A stretch of DNA of 64,000 nt from Coleofasciculus sp. FACHB-1120 (GTDB lineage: Bacteria > Cyanobacteriota > Cyanobacteriia > Cyanobacteriales > FACHB-T130), in NCBI RefSeq assembly GCF_014698845.1, contig NZ_JACJTV010000011.1, forward strand, positions 62,001 through 126,000, read 5' to 3'. The notes below the pieces were generated by a model. That model had not been told where the DNA came from, did no database searches, and saw nothing but the letters and a program-made list of their open reading frames with translations. Below, one piece after another: positions 16,426 through 25,474 of this stretch (its first letter is position 1; each line of letters begins with the position of its first letter). Both the position numbers and the translations under genes were made by a program.

Positions 16426-16468
16426 TTTAAAGTTTGATTTTGCCGGAGCGGCAAAATCAAACTTTAAA
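16426..16468 (+). terminator. Perfect 20-bp stem terminator after ndhD
   Basis: Two perfectly complementary 20-nt arms (16426-16445 and 16449-16468) with a 3-nt GAG loop. GC-rich core GCCG/CGGC at the loop end, AAA/TTT at the base, so it can act in both directions and may also stop the minus-strand tRNA transcript. Confidence 0.85.
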
Positions 16469-16496
16469 GAAGAGGGTTATATAGCACTGAAAAAAA

Positions 16497-16570
16497 TGGA
16501 CACAACTGGACTCGAACCAGTGACCCCCACGATGTCAACGTGGTGCTCTAACCAACTGAGCTATGCGTCC
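16497..16570 (-). tRNA. trnV: tRNA-Val (anticodon GAC)
   Basis: 74 nt fold into a standard cloverleaf on the minus strand: acceptor GGACGCA/TGTGTCC with one G-U pair, D-arm GCTC...GAGC, anticodon stem CCACG/CGTGG with loop TTGACAT (anticodon GAC), a 5-nt variable loop, and T-arm ACTGG TTCGAGT CCAGT. The CCA end is not encoded. Reads GUC/GUU valine codons. Confidence 0.95.
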
Positions 16571-16729
16571 GTCCGACGATTCATAAATATAGCATAGCTT
16601 TTTATAAAAGTGCAAATAATTCTCGCTAACGGATGGAACTGAGAACTGGGTAACTAAGATGCAGAAACTCCATCGCTGTTGTCATCGGGGTCTGATAAAA
16701 TAGCGAGGTTGTTCAGACAGAAATCGTCA

Positions 16730-17233
16730 TTGAGCCAATCCATTGACATTCCTAAGCTTGATGCCTTAGCGCAAGAACTGGCGACTATCCAGCAAACAGG
16801 TTCCAAACGGATTGCCCTGCTGGGGTCGCGTCACGTTCCCATCACCCATCAAAATCTCATTGAGATGATGAGCTATGCCTTGGTTTTAACCGGGAACCGG
16901 CTCATCACCTCTGGTGCCACCGGAACCAATTTAGCCGCCATCCGAGGGGCGATGCGAGCCGATTCTAGCCTGCTGACTGTGATTTTGCCCCAAAGCTTAG
17001 AGCGTCAGCCACGGGAATCGCGGGAGCAGCTAGAACAGGTGATGCATTTGGTAGAAAATCCCGAAAACGACAATTTATCGTTGGCTGAGGCCAGCGCTCT
17101 CTGCAACCAGGAGATAGTCTCTCGGTGTCAGCAGCTAATCTGTTTTGCGTTTCACGACAGCCACACCCTGCTCAAAACTTGTCAGGATGCGGAAGAACAA
17201 CGCAAAGTGGTGACTCTGTTCTACTTTGATTAA
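16730..17233 (+). CDS. DprA/SMF-like DNA recombination-mediator A homologue
   Basis: 167 residues from TTG 16730 (MSQSIDIPKLDALAQ; an upstream TTG at 16679 would add 17). The Rossmann-like core RIALLGSRHVPITHQNLIEM, LITSGATGTNLAAIRGAM and TVILPQSLERQPRESREQ resembles the nucleotide-binding fold of DprA/LOG proteins. From memory this short form is annotated in cyanobacteria as DNA recombination-mediator protein A. It lacks the full DprA helix-turn-helix. No ribosome site is clear at either start. Confidence 0.75.
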   Translation: MSQSIDIPKLDALAQELATIQQTGSKRIALLGSRHVPITHQNLIEMMSYALVLTGNRLITSGATGTNLAAIRGAMRADSSLLTVILPQSLERQPRESREQLEQVMHLVENPENDNLSLAEASALCNQEIVSRCQQLICFAFHDSHTLLKTCQDAEEQRKVVTLFYFD

Positions 17234-17275
17234 AAAGACGCGACGCGCTACCGCTGGCGTCTCTACAATGAAGCT

Positions 17276-17686
17276 ATGATTCCAGTACCTGCTATTCTGC
17301 TTGACTGCATTGCCGCAGCCGCTGTTCTGATTTATATCCCCTTTTTGGTAGTGGGTTACGCCCGTGGGACTGTGGGGTATGACGCGGCGGCTCCCCGTGC
17401 CATGTTTGAGAAGCTGCCTCCCTACGGACAACGAGCCACTTGGGCGCACCAAAACTCGTTTGAAGCATTTATGATATTTGCGGCGGCAGCCCTGATGGCT
17501 TATGTGACAGGTGTAGATTCGCCCTTGGCAGCGATCGCAGCGATCGCCTTCGTTGTTGCCCGGTCATTATACTCCGTTTTTTATATTCTCAATGTCCCAA
17601 TCGCGCGATCGCTGATGTTCGGCATCGGTACCCTGAGCAACGGCACCTTATTTGCCCTCAGCCTCCTCTCTGCCAATAGCAATTAG
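17276..17686 (+). CDS. MAPEG family membrane protein
   Basis: 136 residues, four membrane helices. The family pattern is seen in RAxxA-x-QNSFEAF (ATWAHQNSFEAFMIF) and the ARSLYSVFYILNVPIARSL helix. MAPEG proteins include glutathione-dependent enzymes of eicosanoid and detoxification pathways; the bacterial substrate is unknown. ATG at 17276. Confidence 0.88.
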   Translation: MIPVPAILLDCIAAAAVLIYIPFLVVGYARGTVGYDAAAPRAMFEKLPPYGQRATWAHQNSFEAFMIFAAAALMAYVTGVDSPLAAIAAIAFVVARSLYSVFYILNVPIARSLMFGIGTLSNGTLFALSLLSANSN

Positions 17687-17728
17687 CGATTCTTCTAATA
17701 TCAATTAGCCAACCCCTAACGATTCTTT

Positions 17729-18220
17729 ATGGCTTCTACATACTCTTTTGATATTGTCAGCGATTTTGACCGGCAAGAATTGGTCAATGCCGTAGACCAA
17801 ACCGAGCGGGAAATAAAAAGCCGCTTTGACCTCAAAGACACTAAAACTACCCTCGAATTAGGTGATGAGGCTATTACAATTAGCACGGATAGCGAATTTA
17901 CCTTAGATGCTGTTCATACCGTCCTGCAAATTAAATCCGCTAAGCGCAACCTTAGCTTGAAAATTTTTGATTATGGCAAGCCTGAATCAGCTGGCGGTAA
18001 TCGCATTCGTCAGGAAATCAAACTGCGTAAAGGCATTAGCCAGGAAATCGCTAAACAAATCACCAAAATAATTCGGGACGAAATTAAAAAAGTGCAGGCC
18101 TCAATTCAAGGTGATGCTGTGCGAGTTTCTGCTAAATCTAAAGATGACTTGCAGCTGGTAATTCAACGCTTGAAGCAGGAAGATTTTCCGGTTTCCTTGC
18201 AATTTAATAACTATCGCTAG
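17729..18220 (+). CDS. yajQ: YajQ family cyclic-di-GMP/nucleotide-binding protein
   Basis: 163 residues with the complete family pattern: [77 protein letters not shown] and [18 protein letters not shown]. YajQ homologues bind cyclic di-GMP and tRNA/nucleotides in other bacteria. Length is normal. ATG 17729; 42 nt after the MAPEG gene. Confidence 0.93.
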   Translation: MASTYSFDIVSDFDRQELVNAVDQTEREIKSRFDLKDTKTTLELGDEAITISTDSEFTLDAVHTVLQIKSAKRNLSLKIFDYGKPESAGGNRIRQEIKLRKGISQEIAKQITKIIRDEIKKVQASIQGDAVRVSAKSKDDLQLVIQRLKQEDFPVSLQFNNYR

Positions 18221-18394
18221 ACGTTTTTTTAACGCAAAGAACACAGAGGTTTACGCAAAAGTACGCCAAATCTTGGCGATTCTCTGGATTTTGGCGCGAT
18301 TAAAAGTTAAGGTAAATAGCGCCCTTGAGCGAACATCATTCTAAAAAGAAAACGCTCAATTGCTTTGTGAGAAATATCCCAGCAGGAGAACAAG

Positions 18395-18874
18395 ATGAAG
18401 TTATTCCTTGCTGCCCTCGGCGCGGTCATCATTAGTTTCGTGCTGGGATATTCTGTAAAAATTATTCGTCAAAGTAATGAAGCCTTAGTAGAGCGTTTGG
18501 GTCGATACCATCGAACGCTGAAACCAGGTATCCACTTTATCTTGCCTTGGTTGGATACGATTGTCTACCAGAATACAACCCGCGAACAGATTTTGGAAAT
18601 CGAGCGCCAGCCAGCAATCACAAAAGATAGTGTGGTGCTGGAAGTCGATGCAATTGTGTATTGGCGCATCCTAAATTTAGAACGCACTTATTACACCATT
18701 GAAAATATTGAGACAACTTTAAAAAACTTAGTTATCTCTATCCTGCGCTCTGAAATTGGTCGAATCAAGCTAGAGCAAGCGGTTCATTCTAGAAGCGAAA
18801 TTGCTCAGACTTTATTGCAGCAATTAAATGAGGCGGTTACTGATTGGGGTATCAAGATTACCCGTGTCCAATAG
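18395..18874 (+). CDS. SPFH/Band-7 (stomatin-like) protein, truncated
   Basis: 159 residues: an N-terminal membrane helix (2-22), then the SPFH domain (SNEALVERLGRYHRTLKPGI, DSVVLEVDAIVYWRI, LRSEIGRIKLEQAVHSR, WGIKITRVQ). Family members usually exceed 250 residues, with a long coiled coil after the K-I-T-R-V-E strand. Here a TAG stands right after RVQ, and no continuation was seen in the other frames of the next 96 nt. A good AGGAG precedes the ATG. It may be a naturally shortened membrane scaffold or a decaying gene. Confidence 0.8.
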   Translation: MKLFLAALGAVIISFVLGYSVKIIRQSNEALVERLGRYHRTLKPGIHFILPWLDTIVYQNTTREQILEIERQPAITKDSVVLEVDAIVYWRILNLERTYYTIENIETTLKNLVISILRSEIGRIKLEQAVHSRSEIAQTLLQQLNEAVTDWGIKITRVQ

Positions 18875-18970
18875 GATGTTGCTTTTTTTAGAAAAATACT
18901 GGAGTCTCTAAAATTGGGAAAGCTGCTGAAATTAAGCCTAGAACCTGCTAACGTCTGAGCAACAGGAGTA

Positions 18971-19522
18971 ATGGATAAACAACCAAAAATCGACCGCCAG
19001 CGAGAGCATCAAGCCAATGAGCGGACATTTCTAGCTTGGTTGCGTACCTCGATTTCACTGATTGGATTTGGGTTTGCTTTAGCTCGTTTTGGTTTATTCC
19101 TACAGCAACTGCAAGCCGCCGTCACAGGTCAGAATACCACTTCTCACTCGTTCATCAGTTCCCAGAGCCTTGGCATCAGTCTAGTGATTGCTGGCATTGT
19201 CCTAATTGCCTTTGCGGCATGGCGTTACAACCAGGTTTTTTGGCAAATTGAGCGCAGCGATTATCAGGCAAATCGTCTGTATGTCTGGATAATTGCTGGA
19301 CTCGTGATGATTCTAGGCGTCCTCAGTATTCCTGTCCTTCTCTGGCGACAGATACCCGTTCCTCAGACTCCCTCTTCTAGCAAAAGCGGTAAAGTTTATC
19401 GCCAGCTTAAGCAGCCTGCCGCCTCTCGCGCACAAACTGTAAACCATCAAAAAAAGCATCAAAATTTTCAGAGAAAGCGCTTTCCTCTAGCGCTTTTCTC
19501 TTTGGTTGCATCAAAAAAGTGA
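18971..19522 (+). CDS. DUF202 (YidH-like) membrane protein
   Basis: 183 residues. The opening QREHQANERTFLAWLRTSIS is the DUF202 signature (also seen at the end of VTC polyphosphate proteins), followed by three membrane helices up to about residue 130. The last 50 residues are basic and low in complexity, and their coding DNA contains a terminator-like hairpin (arms near 19471-19501), suggesting the frame has run through former intergenic DNA. An AGGAG lies 5 nt ahead of the ATG. Confidence 0.88.
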   Translation: MDKQPKIDRQREHQANERTFLAWLRTSISLIGFGFALARFGLFLQQLQAAVTGQNTTSHSFISSQSLGISLVIAGIVLIAFAAWRYNQVFWQIERSDYQANRLYVWIIAGLVMILGVLSIPVLLWRQIPVPQTPSSSKSGKVYRQLKQPAASRAQTVNHQKKHQNFQRKRFPLALFSLVASKK

Positions 19523-20057
19523 ATTGGAATTGTTTGGGAATGGTAAGATTTGTTTTCAAAAGCTTAAAAAAAGTTACTTTAAATTAAGAAAGTTAAAAAT
19601 ATTGGTTGATGAAATCCTATAATTTCATTTAATTTTTATGACTTTCATAATAATCGTGCTTATAACTTATATTATAAGCATTAACTAAATATAATTGGAT
19701 ATTTAACTCATATTTGTACCATTCTTAAGTCGCCGGGTGAAACTGTGCCTAAGTACAGGAAAACCAGATAATGCGCGGGTTGAAAACTCTTGATTTGACC
19801 TGATTCCACCTAAGTGGACTTGGTTGGCATCGCCGCCAATTCTATCCACTCTGGCTCTGGTACAACAGGTGAGTTAAAGCAACAAATTATTAACAAGAAA
19901 GCTAAATTCTTGGGGGCGGAAATGAACTTTGTTAAGGTATATTTTCCAGCCTATGAGAGGAATCATAGAAGATGTTTCAGTAAAAATACTGAGGCTTTTT
20001 GAGCAGGAATGAACTCAGATAGAATCGAGTTGATAATAAATACTTGTGAGGATTGCG
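19523..20057. other. AT-rich intergenic region before the chemotaxis operon
   Basis: 535 nt, strongly AT-rich in its first 170 nt. A 62-codon open frame at 19814-20002 begins with a possible coding look but matches nothing recognised and has no ribosome site, so it is not called. The operon promoter is expected near the right end. Confidence 0.5.
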
Positions 20058-20417
20058 ATGTCGAGAGTATTAGTCGTTGATGATGTGCCGACTGAACTAG
20101 AGATGATTTGCCGAATTTTACAAGAGGCGGGGATGGAAGTAGTAAGAGCGAGTGATGGAGAGGAAGCGATCGCTCGCATCCAGGAGAAGCCACCCGATCT
20201 CGTGATATTAGATGTGGTCATGCCACGGATGAACGGATTTGAAGTGGTCCGGGAGTTACGAGAGAACGAAGAAACCAAACACTTACCTGTCGTGTTTTGT
20301 ACTCAAAAAAATACAGAGATTGACAAAGCTTGGGGAATCGAGCTGGGAGCCGATGCTTATGTAAGCAAGCCACTTGAGGCGAAACAGTTTATTAACCTAG
20401 TGCGCCGCCTCCTCTAA
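20058..20417 (+). CDS. CheY-like single-domain response regulator
   Basis: 119 residues. Receiver domain with the acidic pair (VVDDV, near residue 8), phospho-acceptor Asp in LVILDVVMPRMNGFEV, the Thr/Ser switch in PVVFCTQKN, and the Lys in YVSKPLEAKQF. No output domain. ATG 20058 is chosen over the upstream GTG because GAGG stands 6 nt before it. First gene of the five-gene chemotaxis cluster, corresponding to the PilH/PixH position of cyanobacterial phototaxis operons. Confidence 0.92.
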   Translation: MSRVLVVDDVPTELEMICRILQEAGMEVVRASDGEEAIARIQEKPPDLVILDVVMPRMNGFEVVRELRENEETKHLPVVFCTQKNTEIDKAWGIELGADAYVSKPLEAKQFINLVRRLL

Positions 20418-20475
20418 AAATTAAAACTTAAAAATTAATCAATTATAATTTTACATTTTTAATTTTTAATTGATT

Positions 20476-20934
20476 ATGACTCGCCAATTCGTTCTCTTTG
20501 GTCAAGACAAGAGCCTATTTGCAGTCGAACTAACGGCAGTCAGAGAAGTGCTGGTTTTGGGCGATCAAACCATTACCGCCGTTCCGAATACGCTTCCCTT
20601 TTTATTGGGTTTAACCAATCTGCGAGGGGAAATTCTGGCAGTGGCAGATTTTGGTCGGTTCATGGGTGCCGACCCGGTGGAAAGTCACGAAGCTCGGAGT
20701 CGGATTTTAGTCGTAGAAGCGCCCGACCCTCGCGATATCAATCTCCCGTCGATGCGGATGGGATTAGCAGTTTCTCATGTCGAAGGTGTGCTATCTCTCG
20801 ATCCCGATCAAATTGTCTCAGCAGCAGAGGTGAGTGAGGAACTGGCTCCTTTTTTGCGAGGCTTATATGACTGTCAGGGACGCTTACTGATGATTGTGGA
20901 TGTAGAAGCGATCGCGCATTCGGATCGCTGGTAA
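20476..20934 (+). CDS. CheW-like coupling protein (first copy)
   Basis: 152 residues, one CheW domain: FVLFGQDKSLFAVELTAVRE, LPFLLGLTNLRGEILAVADF, LAVSHVEGVLSLDP, LRGLYDCQGRLLMIVDVEAI. It links the receptor at 20960 to the CheA at 25475. ATG 20476. Preceded by AT-rich, partly self-complementary sequence (20420-20475). Confidence 0.92.
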   Translation: MTRQFVLFGQDKSLFAVELTAVREVLVLGDQTITAVPNTLPFLLGLTNLRGEILAVADFGRFMGADPVESHEARSRILVVEAPDPRDINLPSMRMGLAVSHVEGVLSLDPDQIVSAAEVSEELAPFLRGLYDCQGRLLMIVDVEAIAHSDRW

Positions 20935-20959
20935 ATCATAGATTGCCGGAGCCATATAA

Positions 20960-23900
20960 ATGGAAACTTCATATCAGCCGATAGAGGTGCCTCAGTCTTC
21001 CAACCTCATCGGGACACTTCAATCCTTTTCTAAAAAAGCCACTATAGGAGTCATTGCAATCGGCTGTGCAGTGCTACTGGGTTGGATGTTCAACATTCCC
21101 ATCCTGAAAACTGTCTTGCCGGGACTGGTGACGATGAAAGCGAACGCAGCAGTGTGTTTTATCCTCAGCGGTACATCGTTGTGGCTGTGGCACCGTTATC
21201 CCGCTGACGAGTCAAAGCGCCGCTGGGGACAATGGTTTGCCGGGATCGTTGCGATCGTCGGGTTGCTCACACTGATGCAGTATGTGTTGGGGTGGGATTT
21301 TGGCATTGACCAACTTCTGTTCAAGGCGTCGGACACCTTTGGCACCTCCTCTCCAGGTCGAATGGCTCCCAATACCGCCTTAAATTTTTTGATGCTGGGT
21401 GTGGCGCTCCTGTTGTTTCTCGGCTCTTCTATTCACTACCAAGCCGCTCAAATTCTTAGCTTAGCGGCATTCTCAGTCGCCTTGCTGGGGGTGCTGGGCT
21501 ACATTTATGGTGTGAAATCCCTTTACGGGATTAGCTCCTACACCCAAATGGCATTGCACGCAGCAGTAGGATTTGCGCTTCTTAGCACCGGCATTCTGTT
21601 TGCTCGTCCAGATCGAGGGGTGATGGCAGTTGTTACCAGCCCGAATGCGGGGGGGATGATGGCTCGGCAGATGTCACCGGCTGTACTTGGGATTCCGCCA
21701 CTTTTAGGTTGGTTAATCTTAGCCGGGTATCGGGCGAAGTCTTTGGAGACTGAGATCGCCATCTCGATTCTGGGTATGTTGAATGTGATTGTGTTTGCCG
21801 TTCTGATTTGGTGGAATTCTCGCAACCTGAATGGCATTGATATCAAACGCCAGCGGGCAGAAGTAGAACTTCGCACCCTGAATCAAGAACTCGAACAACG
21901 CATTGATGAGCGCACGGCAGAATTAACAGAAGCGAATCAAGAACGCGATCGCTTCTTTACTATCTCTCTTGACCTGCTGTGTCTCATCGGATTTGATGGC
22001 ACTTTCAAGCGCCTCAACCCTTCATGGACAAAAATCCTGGGCTTCGCGGTCGAAGAACTTTTGGCTCAACCGTTTATTGAGTTTATCCATCCAGATGACC
22101 GAGAAAAGAGCTTAGCTGAAGCCGAAAAACTGACTATTGGTTCGCAGGTACTGTATTTTGAAAATCGCTATAGGTGTAAGGATGGCTCCTACCGATGGTT
22201 GGCATGGACTGCGAACGCGGCGACTGATAATCAAGTCATGTACTGCATTGCCCGTGACATCACCTCCAGCAAGCAGGCGGAAGCCGAACTTAGGGAAAGT
22301 CAAGAACGCCTAGAGGCAATCATCGACAATTACACTGCTGTCATCTATCTCAAAGATTTGGAAGGTCGTTACATTCTGGTCAACCGCCAGTATGAAATCC
22401 TGTTCCACAAAACTAAAGAGCAGGTTGTCGGCAAGACTGACTATGATTTCTTCCCGAAAGAGATGGCTGATGCCTTCCGTGCTAACGATCGCAAGGTAAT
22501 TGAAACCGGAATCTCTTTAGAAATGGAAGAGATTGTGGGTCAAGACGATGGACTCCACGCCTACCTTTCCACGAAGTTTCTCTTAAAGAATTCTACTGGC
22601 GCGGCCTACGCCCTCTGCGGGATTTCTACAGACATTAGCGATCGCAAGCAGACAGAAGAAGCATTGCAGCAACAGGTGGAGATGCTGGATTTAGCCAATG
22701 ACACCATTATGCTTCGGGATCTCGACGATCGAATCTCCTATTGGAATCAAGGTGCAGAAAGACTGTACGGCTGGACAAAGGAAGAAACCGTAGGACAATA
22801 CATCCACACATTTTTAAAAACCATCTTTCCCCAACCCGTCGAGGAAATCAAAGCCACGTGCCTGCGTGATGGACGTTGGGAAGGAGAACTCATCCACACT
22901 AAGCGCGATGGGACACAGATCGTTGTCGCGAGTCGCTGGACATTGCAACGGGAGGAATCAGGTCAGCCTAAAGCGATCCTAGAAATCAACAATAACATTA
23001 CTGAGCGCAAAGCTACTGAGGAAGCCATCCTTCAGAGTGAGGAAAGGTATCGCTCATTGATTCTCGCCACCTCCCAGATAGTCTGGGCGACAGACACCCA
23101 AGGACAAGTTGTTGATATGCCCGCTTGGAGAGCTTTTACAGGTCAAAGCCAGGAACAAGTGAAAGGCTGGGGATGGTTAGACGCGGTGCATCCAGACGAT
23201 CGCGATCGCACTGCCCAGATTTGGTCTAAAGCCCTTGAAACGAAAAGTCTCTACCAGGTTGAGTATCGTATTCGAGCCGCAGATGGCAGCTATGGATACT
23301 TCTGGGTTCGCGGGATTCCCGTCTTGGCAGAAGATGGCAGCATCCGCGAGTGGATTGGCGTCTGCACCGACATTAGCGATCGCAAACAAGCAGAAGCAGA
23401 ATTACAGCGAACCGCAGCAGATTTGGCGCGTTCCTCAGCTGAACTTCGGCAGCAAACCAGTATCTTGCAATTAGTCCTCAACAGCATGGGTGAGGCGGTC
23501 ATCGTCGCCGATGAAACCGGAAAGTTTTTACTGTTCAACCCCGCTGCGGAGAAAATGTTCGGATTGGGTTCAGCAGATGCCCCCCCCGATCGATGGTCAA
23601 CGCAGTATGGCTTGTTTTTGCCCGATACCGTGACCGTTTACCCAACCGCAGATTTACCGATGACAAAAGCGATCCGAGGCGAAGCCGTTGACGACGTAGA
23701 GATGTTTACCCGTCATGCTGGTATACCAGAAGGTTTGTGGGCAAAAATTAACGGTAGACCCCTGAAAGACGACAACGGCGTCCTCAAAGGCGGGGCGATT
23801 GTTTGTCGCAACATCACCAGCGACAAGCAAGCCCAAGAACGTCTACAACAACTCGCGAAGGAGCAGGAACGCCTGCTGCAAGAACTGAAAAACCGGCAAA

Positions 23901-25276
23901 ATGCCCTTGATGAATCGGCGATTGTCAGCGAAACCGATTTAAAAGGAACCATCATCTATGCTAACGAGCGGTTTTGCCAAATCTCTGGATACACCCAGGA
24001 AGAACTAATCGGACAAAACCATCGCATCGTTAACTCTGGCTACCACCCCAAATCCTTTTTCCAAGACTTCTGGGCTACGGTTTATCGGGGCGGTGTGTGG
24101 AAAGGAGAAATCAAAAATAAGCGCAAAGATGGTTCTTTCTATTGGGTTGACACTACAGTTTCACCCATTTTTGACACCACCGGCAACATTGTCAAATATA
24201 TCGGGATTCGCTTCGACATTACCCAGCAAAAAGAAGCGGCTGATCGACTTATCAAATTAGCAGAAGAGCGAAAAATCGAGGCAGATTCTCTAACTCAACA
24301 AGTCGTCAAGCTTTTGGGTGAAATTAAGGGTGCAGCCAAGGGAGATTTAACGGTTAAAGCTCAAGTTACCAACGACATCTTAGGAGCATTAGCCGACTCT
24401 TTCAATTACCTTGTCACCTCTTTGCGGAAAGTGGTCGTTAATATCCAAGATGCAGCGGCACAAGCCAATCAAGCCACAACTGCATCGATTGGTAATACTA
24501 ACGAACTCGCACAGCAAGCTCGTACCCAAGCCTTGCAAATTGAGTCCACCTTAAAACAAATTGAGCGGATGCTCAACTCGATTAAAGATGTCTCCGATGC
24601 TGCAAAACGAGCCGAACAAGTGGCACAGCAAGCCGCTACCACAGCGGAACTGGGAGGACAAGCGGTAGACCGCACGGTTGATGGAATTAACGAACTCCGC
24701 CAAACCATTGCCGAAACTTCAAAAATGATGAAACGTTTAGGCGAAGGGTCGCAACAAATTGGCAAAATTGTAACATCTATTTCTCAAATTGCTTCTCAAA
24801 CAAACTTGCTGGCATTAAATGCCACAATTGAAGCAGCACGCGCTGGAGAACAAGGGCAAGGATTCGCAGTTGTAGCGGAAGAAGTTCGCAAGCTAGCAGA
24901 ACGTTCTGCCTCAGCAACCGAAGAAATATCAGAGATTGTGAAAACAATTCAAGATGAGATTAGTCGGGTGATGAGGGCAATGGAATCGGGTACTCAACAA
25001 GTTGTTGAAGGAACGCACATTGCCGCAGACGCCAAGACGAATCTGATTGCGATTATTGAAGTCAGCCGCGAAATTAATGCTTTGGTGCAAAATATTACTC
25101 GTGCTGCTCAAAAGCAGACAATTTCAGCAGAAGAAATTGCAGGAAGTGTGAAGCAGGTGAATGTAATTTCTACAAACACTGCCCAAAAAGCGGAAGATGT
25201 AACGAATTCGCTTGGCGGGTTAGCGGTTGTTGTGAATAAGCTCCAAAGTTCAGTGACAAACTTCCGCTCGCAATGA
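20960..25276 (+). CDS. Methyl-accepting chemotaxis receptor with six PAS domains
   Basis: 1438 residues. N-terminal membrane sensor with about eight helices (about 35-290), a coiled coil (RQRAEVELRTLNQELEQR), then six PAS/PAC units (about 325-440, 450-565, 570-690, 695-815, 830-955, 970-1090), typical phrases being LVNRQYEIL, DISDRKQ and KYIGIRFDITQQKEA. A HAMP-like linker (about 1120-1175, GAAKGDLTVKAQV) leads to the MCP signalling helix pair with the tip IASQTNLLALNATIEAARAG. It signals through the adjacent CheW/CheA. No GAF phytochrome or bilin Cys motif is visible, so light is not obviously the cue; PAS units may bind flavin, haem or small ligands. Confidence 0.93.
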   Translation: METSYQPIEVPQSSNLIGTLQSFSKKATIGVIAIGCAVLLGWMFNIPILKTVLPGLVTMKANAAVCFILSGTSLWLWHRYPADESKRRWGQWFAGIVAIVGLLTLMQYVLGWDFGIDQLLFKASDTFGTSSPGRMAPNTALNFLMLGVALLLFLGSSIHYQAAQILSLAAFSVALLGVLGYIYGVKSLYGISSYTQMALHAAVGFALLSTGILFARPDRGVMAVVTSPNAGGMMARQMSPAVLGIPPLLGWLILAGYRAKSLETEIAISILGMLNVIVFAVLIWWNSRNLNGIDIKRQRAEVELRTLNQELEQRIDERTAELTEANQERDRFFTISLDLLCLIGFDGTFKRLNPSWTKILGFAVEELLAQPFIEFIHPDDREKSLAEAEKLTIGSQVLYFENRYRCKDGSYRWLAWTANAATDNQVMYCIARDITSSKQAEAELRESQERLEAIIDNYTAVIYLKDLEGRYILVNRQYEILFHKTKEQVVGKTDYDFFPKEMADAFRANDRKVIETGISLEMEEIVGQDDGLHAYLSTKFLLKNSTGAAYALCGISTDISDRKQTEEALQQQVEMLDLANDTIMLRDLDDRISYWNQGAERLYGWTKEETVGQYIHTFLKTIFPQPVEEIKATCLRDGRWEGELIHTKRDGTQIVVASRWTLQREESGQPKAILEINNNITERKATEEAILQSEERYRSLILATSQIVWATDTQGQVVDMPAWRAFTGQSQEQVKGWGWLDAVHPDDRDRTAQIWSKALETKSLYQVEYRIRAADGSYGYFWVRGIPVLAEDGSIREWIGVCTDISDRKQAEAELQRTAADLARSSAELRQQTSILQLVLNSMGEAVIVADETGKFLLFNPAAEKMFGLGSADAPPDRWSTQYGLFLPDTVTVYPTADLPMTKAIRGEAVDDVEMFTRHAGIPEGLWAKINGRPLKDDNGVLKGGAIVCRNITSDKQAQERLQQLAKEQERLLQELKNRQNALDESAIVSETDLKGTIIYANERFCQISGYTQEELIGQNHRIVNSGYHPKSFFQDFWATVYRGGVWKGEIKNKRKDGSFYWVDTTVSPIFDTTGNIVKYIGIRFDITQQKEAADRLIKLAEERKIEADSLTQQVVKLLGEIKGAAKGDLTVKAQVTNDILGALADSFNYLVTSLRKVVVNIQDAAAQANQATTASIGNTNELAQQARTQALQIESTLKQIERMLNSIKDVSDAAKRAEQVAQQAATTAELGGQAVDRTVDGINELRQTIAETSKMMKRLGEGSQQIGKIVTSISQIASQTNLLALNATIEAARAGEQGQGFAVVAEEVRKLAERSASATEEISEIVKTIQDEISRVMRAMESGTQQVVEGTHIAADAKTNLIAIIEVSREINALVQNITRAAQKQTISAEEIAGSVKQVNVISTNTAQKAEDVTNSLGGLAVVVNKLQSSVTNFRSQ

Positions 25277-25474
25277 GTATTTAAGGCTTTAGTATCTCAT
25301 TTCTGCACGTCTCACTGAAAAATGGTTAGGCGTGCCGAAGGGGAAGAGGAAAATGTCAGTTCAATCAAAAAAATGATTGAAGTTAATAGCTAGTTTTTTG
25401 ATTAGATACAGCCTTTATATTGAATAAATCCTGGGAGTTGGTTTTATAGACTGGTTGTTTTCAAAAATAAAAAT

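Noticed and set aside
19814-20002. 62-codon open frame before the chemotaxis operon
   Set aside because: No ribosome site, no recognised family, ends overlap the promoter region.
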